A stretch of DNA of 64,000 nucleotides from Lactobacillales bacterium (GCA_015059545.1 SVAG01000005.1:1-64000), one strand, 5' to 3'. Numbered from the stretch's first letter, positions 1 through 9,182 are shown. Notes: generated by a model from the letters alone, not told the origin. Numbers and translations are program-made.

Positions 1-65
1 GCAACACCAAAAACATCTTTAAAATTATCTGGACATATGCCCATTCATAATTACTCGATCCTTTA

Positions 66-674
66 TTATTTATTTTTTCTTTCATTTTTAATTACAACAT
101 AAGGTTCATAGATATCTTTATAATTTTCCAAAGATTCATCAACATTTATATTGTAATCTTGTATTGTGACTTGTTTTTCATGAAAAGATTTTTCTTCTTC
201 TTTAACTAAAAATCCGCCTAAAGAAATAATTGTCTTTGAGCTACCTAAATTATCTTTTAAACAATCTATCATAATGATATCTAAACCATTTTTTTGACAT
301 TCTATCAAAGCAAGATATAATTGAATTTTATTATATCCTTTTTGTCTTTCACTAGGACGAATATTATATCCTATATGGCCACCAATATCTGCAAGCATTT
401 TATTCAATGTCAATCTAATGTGTGTCATACCTATAATTTTATTATCTGATTCTCTAATAAAAAAATATGTTTTTGATGGAACAGATTCTTCAGATGGAAC
501 TATTTTTTCATCATTTTCAATTTTCGTAATCCATTCTTCATAATTATCAATATAATGCTTTAGTTTATTTGTACCATCTGTATCAGATTTATTGTTAGCT
601 AATATTTCTTTTATATATTCTAGTGCATCTTTTTTTCTTTCAATTGAAGGTTTTTCTAAATAGAATTTTTCCAT
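66..674 (-). CDS. GNAT family N-acetyltransferase
   Basis: This 202-residue protein fits the GNAT fold, which transfers an acetyl group from acetyl-CoA to an amine. The acetyl-CoA binding segment is visible at about residues 100-115, where IGYNIRPSERQKGY resembles the R/Q-x-x-G-x-G/A motif A. A CLKDNLGSSKTI stretch at 138-150 matches the usual motif B start, where an Asn and a small residue precede the last helix. The substrate cannot be read from sequence. The start is supported by an AGGAGTG ribosome site and by an extended -10 about 20 bases further upstream, so it probably forms its own transcription unit. It is one of two unrelated GNAT genes here. Confidence 0.8.
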   Translation of the reverse strand: MEKFYLEKPSIERKKDALEYIKEILANNKSDTDGTNKLKHYIDNYEEWITKIENDEKIVPSEESVPSKTYFFIRESDNKIIGMTHIRLTLNKMLADIGGHIGYNIRPSERQKGYNKIQLYLALIECQKNGLDIIMIDCLKDNLGSSKTIISLGGFLVKEEEKSFHEKQVTIQDYNINVDESLENYKDIYEPYVVIKNERKNK

Positions 675-695
675 AAATAAATCACTCCTATAGTA

Positions 696-704
696 ATTAT
701 ATCA
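696..704 (-). promoter_or_regulatory. extended -10 promoter for the first GNAT gene
   Basis: The minus strand reads TGATATAAT, a TGn extended -10, about 20 bases upstream of the start codon. No clear -35 is visible at the expected distance. Confidence 0.5.
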
Positions 705-727
705 TACTTTTATGTAATTTAATCTAA

Positions 728-749
728 TTGTAAAACGCTTGTTTTACAA
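728..749. other. perfect 9-bp hairpin
   Basis: TTGTAAAAC and its reverse complement GTTTTACAA flank a four-base loop (GCTT). There is no T-run on either side long enough to make it a clear terminator. It sits between the first GNAT promoter and the terminator at 789-817. The stretch 750-786 holds nothing I recognise. Confidence 0.5.
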
Positions 750-788
750 AAGGGGTTAGCTTGCAACATCAACATCTCAAATATATAC

Positions 789-817
789 AAAAAAAACACC
801 TTTTTTGTGTTTTTTTT
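789..817. terminator. bidirectional intrinsic terminator
   Basis: Eight A residues plus CAC pair with GTG plus T residues across a 7-base loop, leaving A/T runs on both sides. On the minus strand it lies downstream of the short peptide gene at 872-958 and so probably ends the unit holding the second GNAT gene. Confidence 0.7.
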
Positions 818-871
818 CATTTTTCTTTAAATTTTTAGTACTATTTATCAAAAATATGTAAAATCTAATTT

Positions 872-958
872 CTAAATTTCCTTTATTTTATAAGGCTTTT
901 CATAAGGGGTTAGATAAAACAAGCTCAAGCAGTTGATATTAGTTTTATTTTCATTCAT
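872..958 (-). CDS. 28-residue peptide, MNENKTNINC family, copy B
   Basis: This short frame starts one base after the stop codon of the second GNAT gene. It uses an AAAGGAG site that lies inside the last codons of that gene, so translation is probably coupled. The peptide begins MNENKTNINCLS and ends in TAG. Its first 12 residues equal those of the frame at 1615-1707, although the DNA differs at 8 of 36 bases. All eight changes are synonymous, including TCC versus AGC for serine, which argues for selection on the peptide. After residue 12 the copies diverge but keep an L-x-P-Y segment. I do not recognise a function. The TNIN start recalls RbgA (YlqF) GTPases, so an origin from the 5' end of rbgA is an alternative. 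Confidence 0.55.
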   Translation of the reverse strand: MNENKTNINCLSLFYLTPYEKPYKIKEI

Positions 959-1477
959 TTAGATCAGCTCCTTTATATATACAAATTCGTCAACAAATTT
1001 ATTGTTTCTACTATAAGCATTTTTAATAGTTTTATAATATTTAAAATTAAGTTTATCTAATAACTTTTTAGATTTTTCGTTACCAGTACAGTAACAAATT
1101 AATATATTGTCATAAAAATTAAATAAATAATCACAAGCTAACCCAATTGCATCTTTCATTATACCCTTACCCCAATAATCAGGATGAAGATTATAAGATA
1201 ATTCAATTGAATTATTCATTTTTTTATTTTCCCTATCTGCTATTATTTGTCCAACAGGTACATTCTTATAATATATAATCCAATTATACGTATTATTTTG
1301 ATTTTCCAGTTCACTATTTATACCATCAAAAAGTTCTTTTATTCTTTCAAGTGAGTTTTTAACATATTCTATATCTTGCCATATATTTGTTAATTTACTA
1401 AAATCATATTCATATACTTTTTTAAAATCTTCAAAAGTACATTCTTTTAATTCAATATCATTTTTTATTAAACTCAT
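959..1477 (-). CDS. GNAT acetyltransferase, RimJ/RimL-like
   Basis: This 172-residue protein has the RimJ/RimL-type GNAT pattern. IELSYNLHPDYWGKGIMKDA at about 91-110 contains the acetyl-CoA pyrophosphate loop, and GNEKSKKLLDKLNFKYY at 132-148 is the typical C-terminal 'N-x-x-S-x-x-x-x-x-x-x-x-F' motif. Members acetylate protein N-termini or small molecules; the substrate here is unknown. It is flanked on both sides by the two MNENKTNINC peptide genes (1615-1707 upstream, 872-958 directly downstream). All three read in the same direction, so one transcript is likely and the acetyltransferase may be functionally tied to the peptides, which is inference. A GAGGTG site 8 bases before the ATG supports the start. 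Confidence 0.82.
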   Translation of the reverse strand: MSLIKNDIELKECTFEDFKKVYEYDFSKLTNIWQDIEYVKNSLERIKELFDGINSELENQNNTYNWIIYYKNVPVGQIIADRENKKMNNSIELSYNLHPDYWGKGIMKDAIGLACDYLFNFYDNILICYCTGNEKSKKLLDKLNFKYYKTIKNAYSRNNKFVDEFVYIKELI

Positions 1478-1614
1478 TCAATTTCACCTCATTTTATTAA
1501 TATAAAAATGTGTCGGCATGTTACAAGCCAGTCCCCTAATTCCTCTCAAAAATGAGTATATTTTAACCTATTTTTTCCAATTTTTCTTCTTTTTTTATTA
1601 AAACTTGCATGATC

Positions 1615-1707
1615 TCAATTCACGCAAACCACCATTCTATAAGGGTTTAAGTGATAGTCGCCATAAATACAGGACAGGCAGTTAATGTTTGTTTTGTTTT
1701 CGTTCAT
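1615..1707 (-). CDS. 30-residue peptide, MNENKTNINC family, copy A
   Basis: A short frame with a strong AAAGGAAGTG ribosome site encodes a 30-residue peptide that starts MNENKTNINCLSC and contains GDYHLNPYRMVVC, ending in TGA. It has three cysteines (residues 10, 13 and 28). Its first 12 residues are identical to the peptide at 872-958 while the DNA differs only at synonymous sites. It lies 138 bases upstream of the second GNAT gene on the same strand. A regulatory leader peptide, a secreted or modified peptide precursor, or a relic of an rbgA start are the options I see. None is established. Confidence 0.5.
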   Translation of the reverse strand: MNENKTNINCLSCIYGDYHLNPYRMVVCVN

Positions 1708-1755
1708 AAAATCACTTCCTTTTAAAGTAAATCACTTAATCATTATACCATAAAT

Positions 1756-2691
1756 TCAAATATTATTTAATTTAGATTGTTGTAAAAATTCATAAATATA
1801 TTTAACTTCATTTACATATTTATTAGAACAATTATATTCATATAACACTTTCTCAATTTTTTTCTCTTTTTTGATATTTTTAGGTAATTTTTTGTAACTG
1901 TTTTCTATAATAGCAACCCCTTTTTTTATAGATTCTTCATCTGAAATATATTTTTTTGAATTTACTTGCATTATACCTAAAGTTGCGTTCTTAAAGAAAA
2001 ATAATTTTAAATATTCTAACTTTCTTGCAAACCAAGGTCTATTGTAGTTTTCAAATATCATAATTGCATAAACTAGATATCTCATATTCACATTATCAGT
2101 AGTAATAATATGATCATATTTTTGTTTAAAATAATTATAATTATTCATTATATATTTTGTAATCCTATCATTATGTTCCTCAATATTAATTTTCGAACCA
2201 TAATATATTTTTTTTAAAAATACACTAACACAAAATGTAATTATAGCTAACCATATTCCATTTTTTAAATCATCAAAATCAAAAAAAATATCAGTCGTTT
2301 TATTTATAAATATGTAATACATAAACAAACTTAATACAATTGATAAAAACGTAGTTTTAATTTCTGTTCTTTTATCAATTAATATAATTCTCTTTAAAAC
2401 AACAGTTAATACTAACCAATTTATAATATGATATAAAATTGTAACATAATAAATATTACTATCTAATGAAATTAAATCTAATTTATATAATATTCCTGAA
2501 ATAACTATTAAGTAAACTGTTGGAAAAAAAATTTTAATTAAAACATTCAAACCATTTTCTTCATCTTCGTTAGAAAAACGAAATGTTGAATATTTTAAAT
2601 TTACATAATCATAATTCAAGAAATCAATACCTGATGTAATAAAATACAAAACTATATATTCTAATACTGCTAACATAAGATAAAACTTCAT
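1756..2691 (-). CDS. multi-pass membrane protein with lysozyme-like C-terminal domain
   Basis: The 311-residue protein has about five hydrophobic segments (near 5-22, 50-70, 78-100, 112-130 and 146-161) followed by a ~140-residue soluble tail. In the tail, IFENYNRPWFARKLE (Glu at 214) followed by TLGIMQVNS (237-245) resembles the catalytic Glu and the G-x-M-Q motif of SLT/lysozyme-like transglycosylases. This suggests a membrane-tethered peptidoglycan cleaving enzyme, but the similarity is by motif only. An AGGAGGC site precedes the ATG. It has no close partner: the nearest upstream gene ends after a terminator at 2777-2793. Confidence 0.5.
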   Translation of the reverse strand: MKFYLMLAVLEYIVLYFITSGIDFLNYDYVNLKYSTFRFSNEDEENGLNVLIKIFFPTVYLIVISGILYKLDLISLDSNIYYVTILYHIINWLVLTVVLKRIILIDKRTEIKTTFLSIVLSLFMYYIFINKTTDIFFDFDDLKNGIWLAIITFCVSVFLKKIYYGSKINIEEHNDRITKYIMNNYNYFKQKYDHIITTDNVNMRYLVYAIMIFENYNRPWFARKLEYLKLFFFKNATLGIMQVNSKKYISDEESIKKGVAIIENSYKKLPKNIKKEKKIEKVLYEYNCSNKYVNEVKYIYEFLQQSKLNNI

Positions 2692-2774
2692 AAAAGCCTC
2701 CTATTTCATATCTTTTTATATTATCATTTTTTACGCTATATTAATCCATAAATTACTTGTATTATAACATAAAA

Positions 2775-2795
2775 GAGTAGATTTTTCATCTACCC
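2775..2795 (-). terminator. intrinsic terminator of the envelope operon
   Basis: GTAGAT and ATCTAC form a 6-bp stem with a 5-base loop just after the stop of the 2801-5335 gene. On the minus strand it runs into a CTCTTTTAT tract. Confidence 0.65.
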
Positions 2796-2800
2796 CATAA

Positions 2801-5335
2801 TTAATAATTATCATTTTCAATAAGCTTATAATTACTTAATTTTGAATTTTTAAAATCATATTTAAAAGATACATATCCTTTTAATTTTTTATTATCTTTA
2901 TAATATGTTACATTTGTACCTAGATATAGTTCATTATTAACTATAAATACTGGTATAGGACTAACATTAAAATCAGGCATATACTCTATTGTTTCTAATA
3001 ATTTATTTTCATATTTATAATATTGTTCAAAATCTTTAAAAATAAATTTTTCTACTTCTTCACCATATTTACCATTTTTATAATTAATATTTTCTACTCC
3101 AATATATGTATTTAAAATATATATGAAAGCTTTATCTTCATACCAATTTTTATTTTTTATATTAGCTTTATATAAATCTATTAATACATCAACTAGATTA
3201 TTTGATACTTTATGTTCTAAATTTCTTGTAGGATAAGTATAAAATGATAAATCTTTATTAATTGATTTATATTCTTCTACTGTAAATCCACTATTAACAA
3301 ATAATTTAAGTATTTCTAAATAACCATTTTCACTAAAGAAAATTTCATTAATTTTATCACTACCAAATATATATTCAAGTCCACTAATAAATGCGGTTAA
3401 ATCATAATAAGAAGAAACTACATTAGTTAAATATTTTGCTGTTATAAGTTCTGCTCCACCTTCTACTATATAATCAGCATTATAATCATCAATTTCTAAT
3501 TTTTCACATTTATTTTTTTCTTCTTGATTCAATTTATAATAATCATTATTAGTAATTATTTTATTATTACAATTCCAAACTTCTATATAACCAATATCAT
3601 TAAATGAAAAATCTAGAAAATGGGATAATTCATGATATATAGTACTTTCTTCATTAGCATTATTAAGACTTACTAAATTTAAAGAATCATTATATTCTCC
3701 TGCCACATTTAAATTAGAATCTTGTCTTATTTTTAATAAACTTAATTTATTAAAAAAATAAGGTTTATTTAAATATTTTTCATTATCAACAAGTACATTA
3801 AATAAATCATATACATATTTTTTATAATTACCTAAATTATCATTATTTTCTAATATATAAGCAAATTGTTTAAAAAACACTTTATTTTCTTTTATTATTT
3901 TTTCATTTTTTAAATTATATTTTTTTATTATATTATCTATATCTATTGTGTCATATTTATGATTTATTTTAGATATTTTTTTATTTTGAATACCTTTTTC
4001 TACTCTAACAACTATCTTTTCAAATAAAGTATCTAAAATAATTAAATCATCATTAAATTCTATATTTGAATATTCAAATTCTGTTATTTTTTTATTTAAA
4101 TAATATAAAGCTTTATATCCATTATTGTTTTCTACAGAACAAAAATTATTCTTATCACATGTTATTGATTTATATGACTCAGATATTTTCTTTAAGTTTT
4201 TATCTAAAAAATATACTTTATTATCATTATCAATTCCAATATAACCATTATTTATTTTAATTAATTCATAATTACCTTTTACTTTACCATTAAAATTATA
4301 ATTTTTAATTCCTTCTTTATCACTATTTTCTATTATATAATCATTTACAATACTATAATAACCATCATCTATAGTTTTATCTTTATAATTAACATAAAAT
4401 TTATTTTGATTTTCTTTTGTTCCTAATACTATATTTCCATAAACTTTAATATCATTTAAACATTCATCTATTAATATATTATCTTTACTATCTTTTAATT
4501 TTCCACCTATTTCACATATTGAAAAATCTACTATATGATTTTTATCAAGTTCTATAGTTGCTTTATCAACAATTTTATTATTTATTAAATATTTTTTTTC
4601 ATCATTTTTAATTAAAGTTAATATAGGTTCATTTTTTTCTATACCATTACTATAAAAATATGAATCAAATATTTTATCATATGTAGATATAATTTCTTTT
4701 GTCTTTATATTATATAAATCATATTTATTATCTTTATTATATAAAATATAATCACCATGGAATGTTATATCTTTATAATCTTTATATATTTCTTTTTTTG
4801 TATTAATATCTATTGATATATTATTTTTTAAATCATATGTATATATTATATTTTTATAAGCATATATATATCCATTATTTAAATCTAAATTTTCAAATGT
4901 ATATAATTCATTTAAATTATAATCATACAATTTATTATCAATATAAAAATACTTTATATTTCCATCTTCTATTAAAATTATTTTTCCTTCTTTGATAACA
5001 TTACCTTTTAAATCTATTATTTTAGAAATATTATTTTCATCATGAATATAAATATACTTTTCATCATTTGTATATAATTCATATTCATCTTTATATTCAA
5101 ATAATAATTTATTTTGTAAATTGTATACTTCTATATTATTATCATTTAAAACTATATAATAATCATTTAAAATACTATCAAAGTTTTTATCAATAACATA
5201 TTCTTCTTTTATTCCATATTCTAAAACATTTACTTTTTTTTCTTCTTTTTTATCTTCTTTAAAAAATATTATTAGTCCGATAACTAATAATATACTTAAC
5301 AATACAACATATAAAATTTTTATAAATTTTTTCAT
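2801..5335 (-). CDS. membrane-anchored HExxH metallopeptidase with repeat-rich ectodomain
   Basis: The start is placed at the ATG giving MKKFIKILYVV, 10 bases after an AAAGGA site; a TTG three codons upstream is less likely. The 844-residue protein has one N-terminal membrane segment (about 5-25) and a charged linker. Next comes some 400 residues of short beta-strand repeats with alternating Y/I and D/N-G/N turns, suggesting a beta-propeller. The C-terminal part carries HELSH (about 568-572) and EGGAEL (about 625-630), which fits a gluzincin zinc site with Glu as third ligand. It is probably an extracytoplasmic zinc peptidase. It is the last gene of the envelope operon. The family was not recognised, and the substrate is unknown. 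Confidence 0.6.
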   Translation of the reverse strand: MKKFIKILYVVLLSILLVIGLIIFFKEDKKEEKKVNVLEYGIKEEYVIDKNFDSILNDYYIVLNDNNIEVYNLQNKLLFEYKDEYELYTNDEKYIYIHDENNISKIIDLKGNVIKEGKIILIEDGNIKYFYIDNKLYDYNLNELYTFENLDLNNGYIYAYKNIIYTYDLKNNISIDINTKKEIYKDYKDITFHGDYILYNKDNKYDLYNIKTKEIISTYDKIFDSYFYSNGIEKNEPILTLIKNDEKKYLINNKIVDKATIELDKNHIVDFSICEIGGKLKDSKDNILIDECLNDIKVYGNIVLGTKENQNKFYVNYKDKTIDDGYYSIVNDYIIENSDKEGIKNYNFNGKVKGNYELIKINNGYIGIDNDNKVYFLDKNLKKISESYKSITCDKNNFCSVENNNGYKALYYLNKKITEFEYSNIEFNDDLIILDTLFEKIVVRVEKGIQNKKISKINHKYDTIDIDNIIKKYNLKNEKIIKENKVFFKQFAYILENNDNLGNYKKYVYDLFNVLVDNEKYLNKPYFFNKLSLLKIRQDSNLNVAGEYNDSLNLVSLNNANEESTIYHELSHFLDFSFNDIGYIEVWNCNNKIITNNDYYKLNQEEKNKCEKLEIDDYNADYIVEGGAELITAKYLTNVVSSYYDLTAFISGLEYIFGSDKINEIFFSENGYLEILKLFVNSGFTVEEYKSINKDLSFYTYPTRNLEHKVSNNLVDVLIDLYKANIKNKNWYEDKAFIYILNTYIGVENINYKNGKYGEEVEKFIFKDFEQYYKYENKLLETIEYMPDFNVSPIPVFIVNNELYLGTNVTYYKDNKKLKGYVSFKYDFKNSKLSNYKLIENDNY

Positions 5336-5349
5336 ATATATCAATTCCT

Positions 5350-5988
5350 TTATTTAAAACTTACATATTTAAATCCAATAGAACTATATACATCATAAGC
5401 TCTAGGTAAAGAAAATATTCTAGCAATTAATAAATTATAAACTTCATCAAAAAGTATTATTGAACATAATGTAATACTTATTATTAAAAATATTTTTTTA
5501 TTCATTTTTTTAGCTAAACTAAAAACTAAAGGTATAACCATATACATTAATAATAATGCGAATATTCCAAAAATTAATACACTTCTTAAACATACAAATC
5601 CATGTATATTACCAAAATTCAATATTTCAGAATTATAATCCCAACATCTCATTCCATCGCCTATAATATACATTCCAAGACCAGAAAAATATTCTAGTAT
5701 TCCTGTTGAGATTGCGCTTATTAAAAATATTTTTAATGGCTTTTTTCTATACTTATAAGTTAATAAATATATCATAATTGATCCAATTGCATATATATTT
5801 ATCCATGGTAAGAAATTTCCTCCTCTATAATAGAAATATTTCATACCACCATTAAAATAATAAAATATAAATTCATATAACCATCCAAACATTCCAGTAA
5901 TTACAATTACTAAACAAAATATACCTAACATTGTCTTTTTATCAAATGAATGATCATTATTTAAATAATCTTTATATTTTTCTTTCAT
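5350..5988 (-). CDS. PF06541-type (CmpB/DUF1113) multi-pass membrane protein
   Basis: This integral membrane protein of about 212 residues has six or so hydrophobic segments. Early on it carries FGWLYEFIFYYFNGGMKYFYYRGGNFLPW, the GWLYE...RG...P layout of proteins annotated as 'putative ABC transporter permease, CmpB'. No ATPase partner is next to it and its role is not established. The chosen ATG (MKEKYKDY) is 8 bases from a GGAAG site. An in-frame ATG five codons upstream would sit 1 base from the preceding stop codon, so translational coupling is possible with either start. It lies between the P-loop kinase and the HELSH metallopeptidase in the same operon. Confidence 0.65.
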   Translation of the reverse strand: MKEKYKDYLNNDHSFDKKTMLGIFCLVIVITGMFGWLYEFIFYYFNGGMKYFYYRGGNFLPWINIYAIGSIMIYLLTYKYRKKPLKIFLISAISTGILEYFSGLGMYIIGDGMRCWDYNSEILNFGNIHGFVCLRSVLIFGIFALLLMYMVIPLVFSLAKKMNKKIFLIISITLCSIILFDEVYNLLIARIFSLPRAYDVYSSIGFKYVSFK

Positions 5989-6006
5989 ACAACCAACTTC
6001 CATTCT

Positions 6007-6561
6007 TTATAATGAATCTATTTTAATAATAAATTCATTTAATTTTTTATACCATTCATACATACCCTTTTTTCTAGTTTTATATGCATCTAATTCTTCC
6101 AAAGTATATTCTTTCATAATACTTTTCCATCTATTTATTACTCTATTATAACATTCATCAATACAAGTTCTAATAATTATAATTTTTCCTTTTAATAAAT
6201 TAACATCTAAATTTCTAAATTGAGCTGAATCAATTATTAAATATTTATCAGTATCTTTATAATATTCTAATATATCATTATATATTGTATTAAAATCTTC
6301 ACATATATTAGGAATATTATTACCATATTTTTCTATTAATAATTTTCTTATTTCTAAACAATATTTATTATTAGTGGGTCTATTTCCTATAATCTCATCT
6401 GTATCAATAACTATATAATTATCATCATTTAAATATTTTTTACTATATGTTGATTTACCACTACCACTTTCTCCAGTAATATTAATAATTTTATCATTAG
6501 TAATAATCTTTTCATATGGTTCTTTATTTATATCAATTGTAATTAACAAATCATTACACAT
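6007..6561 (-). CDS. P-loop kinase-like NTPase
   Basis: The start is set at MCNDLLIT because a GGAGGGG site lies 5 bases before that ATG; an upstream in-frame ATG lacks one. The 184-residue product has a clean Walker A motif GESGSGKST at about 30-38. A VIDTDEI segment follows and a second strand, LIIDSAQFR, is near 107. The size, the D-x-D after the P-loop and the arginine-rich lid (IIIRTCIDECYNRVINRW) resemble small-molecule kinases of the AAA_33/gluconate-kinase type. The phosphorylated substrate is unknown. It is co-transcribed with the MBOAT/SGNH acyltransferase pair, which hints at a role in envelope or sugar metabolism (inference). Confidence 0.65.
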   Translation of the reverse strand: MCNDLLITIDINKEPYEKIITNDKIINITGESGSGKSTYSKKYLNDDNYIVIDTDEIIGNRPTNNKYCLEIRKLLIEKYGNNIPNICEDFNTIYNDILEYYKDTDKYLIIDSAQFRNLDVNLLKGKIIIIRTCIDECYNRVINRWKSIMKEYTLEELDAYKTRKKGMYEWYKKLNEFIIKIDSL

Positions 6562-6605
6562 TAATACCCCTCCATTACCATTCATATTAATTATATCATA
6601 ATATT

Positions 6606-7673
6606 TTAATCTTCGAATAATGAATCATAATCATAATTATAATAAATATTTTCTATTTCATTATAATATTCAATATAATTATTTTTTGTTAAAAGATATT
6701 CTTTATCTTTCATCCAATGTAAAATATTAGAATTTATTGAACTTGAATAATGTATAATATCTTTATAATTATTTAAATTACTTATCATTTCTATGTTATT
6801 CCAAAAAGAAAATATATAAACATTATCAAATTCTAAAAGCGTTTCTGTAGTAATCTTTTCAGCTTCAATTTGTTTTAATAAATTACCTTCATTATTAATT
6901 TTATCCCAATAATAAATACTATAAGGTGTATAAAAATAATAAAACTGTATATCTTTATTTTCTTTAATAATTTGTAATAAATTTTGATTAACATTTTCAA
7001 TTACTATTTGTTTTTCTCTTTTAGTTAAAGATTCATTATCTTTTTTATTTTTAGTTCTTTTATATTTTTTATCTAATGATTCTTTACCAAATATATAAAA
7101 ATCATTCCAATTACTATATTGATCAAAAGTTGTAGTTTTCTTTCCAGACAATGTATACAATAAAACTTCTATTGTATTATTAAACAAAACATCTTTATTT
7201 AATAAATATTTAGTATCATCTATTAAATTAGAATTATATAAATATGTTGGATAAGATGATAAATCATATTCCATATCATCTTTATCATGCATAAGTTGTC
7301 CAAAATCTATACCTCTAATAATATATTTTATTTCATCATTATTATAAGTTGCTTTTTCTAAATTTTGATTTATTTCTTTGAAACTTGCTCCTGAAAAAGG
7401 AACTTTAATTGATTTTGTTTGAAATACCTCATCTACTTCACTAGTCATAAAATTTTCTGTCATAGAAGTTCCTGTAATAAGTGTATTGTAATTAAAATGC
7501 TTAATAATACCATCATTTTGATATCTTTGATTATTAATAGGATACTCTAAAGAAGACAATGGCTTATGATAATGAAAAAATGGATCAATTATACCAGTTG
7601 CCAAAATAATAAATAATAACAAAATTAAAAATTCAGAAAAAAATATAATACACCATTTTTTATTTTTATCCAT
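6606..7673 (-). CDS. SGNH/DltD-like partner protein of MBOAT acyltransferase
   Basis: The protein has 355 residues with one N-terminal membrane segment (about 8-28), so the body is predicted outside the membrane. ITGTSMTENF places a Ser (about residue 70) in the G-x-S context of SGNH hydrolases. A GASFKEINQNLE block and a late DIIHYSSS segment with a His could complete the catalytic triad. Proteins of this shape accompany AlgI/DltB-like MBOAT proteins and finish O-acylation of polysaccharides or teichoic acids. The MBOAT gene ends 9 bases upstream, which supports the pairing. The ATG follows an AGGAGG site by 6 bases. The acceptor polymer is not known. Confidence 0.65.
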   Translation of the reverse strand: MDKNKKWCIIFFSEFLILLLFIILATGIIDPFFHYHKPLSSLEYPINNQRYQNDGIIKHFNYNTLITGTSMTENFMTSEVDEVFQTKSIKVPFSGASFKEINQNLEKATYNNDEIKYIIRGIDFGQLMHDKDDMEYDLSSYPTYLYNSNLIDDTKYLLNKDVLFNNTIEVLLYTLSGKKTTTFDQYSNWNDFYIFGKESLDKKYKRTKNKKDNESLTKREKQIVIENVNQNLLQIIKENKDIQFYYFYTPYSIYYWDKINNEGNLLKQIEAEKITTETLLEFDNVYIFSFWNNIEMISNLNNYKDIIHYSSSINSNILHWMKDKEYLLTKNNYIEYYNEIENIYYNYDYDSLFED

Positions 7674-7682
7674 TTGTTCCTC

Positions 7683-9137
7683 CTAAAAATTAAAATATAG
7701 AAAAGTTGATATTCCAGAAAATGATAATATACACCAAATTAATAATATAGATATACATGTTACATTACAAAAATTTGGTTGAAATTTTTTCATTTTTTCA
7801 AAAGCATTTTTTGAAAAAAGAATTAATATAATTGTAAAAATAAAATAACATATTAATAAAAAATTAGGATAAATTTTTAAAATTGAAATTCTTGAAGTAA
7901 TAAATGTAAATTCAACAGAATTAAAACAATCAACTATATTTTTATTAATATTTTTAAAATTTAAATCAAATATTTTATTAATAAAATTAAATGCTTCTTT
8001 TATTGAATTAGCTCTAAAAATAATCCAAGTAAAATTTATAAAAATAAATGTTATTAACCAATTTAGAATAGGATGTATTCTATCAAAAAATTTCTTAAAA
8101 CATCTTGTTATTACAGAAAAAATACCATGTAATAATCCCCATAAAACAAATGTCCAATTTGCTCCATGCCAAAATCCACTAATCAAAAATATAATCATAA
8201 TATTCGTATATGTTTTAATTTTTCCTTTTTTACTACCACCTAATGGAATATAAATATATTTTGTAAAAAATCTCGTTAATGTTATATGCCATCTTTTCCA
8301 AAATTCTATAATATTAATTGATTTATATGGAGAATTAAAATTAATTGGCAAATCTATATTCATCATTTTACCTATTCCGATAGCCATATCACAATAACCA
8401 CTAAAATCAAAATATATTTGAATTGTATAAGACAACATAACTATAATTGCACTTGTACTATCTAATAATTCAATATTAGAAAAGCCATAATTGACTGCAT
8501 TACCAAATATATCAGCTATTAAAACTTTTTTAGCAAGTCCTAATACAAAAATATATATTCCTCTTGCCATATTATCCCAATTTATTTTTTTCTTTTCTTT
8601 ATCCATAAATTGTGGAACTAATTCATCATGTGTAACAATTGGTCCAGCAATTAATTGTGGAAAAAAAGTTACAAATGTTGCATAATTAATTAATGAATAC
8701 CCTGGAACTTCTTTTTTATAAGCATCTATAACAAACGAAAGTTGTTGAAATGTAAAAAAGCTAATTCCAAGTGGTAATACTATATTTTTTAAAGTAAAAT
8801 TTAGGTTAAATAAGTTATTTATATTACTAATAAAAAAATCATAATATTTAAAATAAAATAACAATCCTAAATTCATTAATATAGAAAAAATTAATAGTAT
8901 TTTTCTTTTATTATTCTTTTCTATCTTTTTAAACAAACAATATATTCCATAATTAAATAAAATACTAAAAATTATAATAATTAGATAATAATAATTGAAA
9001 TATCCATAAAACCAAAATGACATTCCTAAAACAAAATATTGAGCTAGTTTATACTTTTTAAAATAATTCAAAATAAAATAGCCTATTAAACATAATGGTA
9101 AAAATAACAAAACAAATATATATGAATTAAATAACAT
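7683..9137 (-). CDS. MBOAT family O-acyltransferase (AlgI/DltB-like)
   Basis: This 484-residue multi-pass membrane protein has the hallmark MBOAT segments. FWKRWHITLTRF lies at 279-290 and is followed by YIPLGGSKKG; SGFWHGANWTF lies at 320-330, where H324 is the expected catalytic histidine in the membrane. Other typical pieces are FFPQLIAGPI (158-167) and YFDFSGYCDMAIG (242-254). The family moves acyl groups across the membrane onto extracellular polymers. The length is normal for AlgI/PatA-type members. An AGGAGG site precedes the ATG, and the SGNH-like partner follows 9 bases after the stop. Confidence 0.9.
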   Translation of the reverse strand: MLFNSYIFVLLFLPLCLIGYFILNYFKKYKLAQYFVLGMSFWFYGYFNYYYLIIIIFSILFNYGIYCLFKKIEKNNKRKILLIFSILMNLGLLFYFKYYDFFISNINNLFNLNFTLKNIVLPLGISFFTFQQLSFVIDAYKKEVPGYSLINYATFVTFFPQLIAGPIVTHDELVPQFMDKEKKKINWDNMARGIYIFVLGLAKKVLIADIFGNAVNYGFSNIELLDSTSAIIVMLSYTIQIYFDFSGYCDMAIGIGKMMNIDLPINFNSPYKSINIIEFWKRWHITLTRFFTKYIYIPLGGSKKGKIKTYTNIMIIFLISGFWHGANWTFVLWGLLHGIFSVITRCFKKFFDRIHPILNWLITFIFINFTWIIFRANSIKEAFNFINKIFDLNFKNINKNIVDCFNSVEFTFITSRISILKIYPNFLLICYFIFTIILILFSKNAFEKMKKFQPNFCNVTCISILLIWCILSFSGISTFLYFNF

Positions 9138-9182
9138 ACATTTTCCTCCTCTATTGTTTGTTTTTAAATTACCATATAATAA

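Noticed and set aside
1-65. A short minus-strand frame (MGICPDNFKDVFGV) running off the window edge
   Set aside because: Only about 14 residues are visible, the ATG better placed after the AAAGGA site opens another frame that stops after 7 codons, and there is no family signal.
728-749. Perfect hairpin as a terminator or operator
   Set aside because: There is no T-run on either strand and no known repressor signature; it is listed only as a hairpin.
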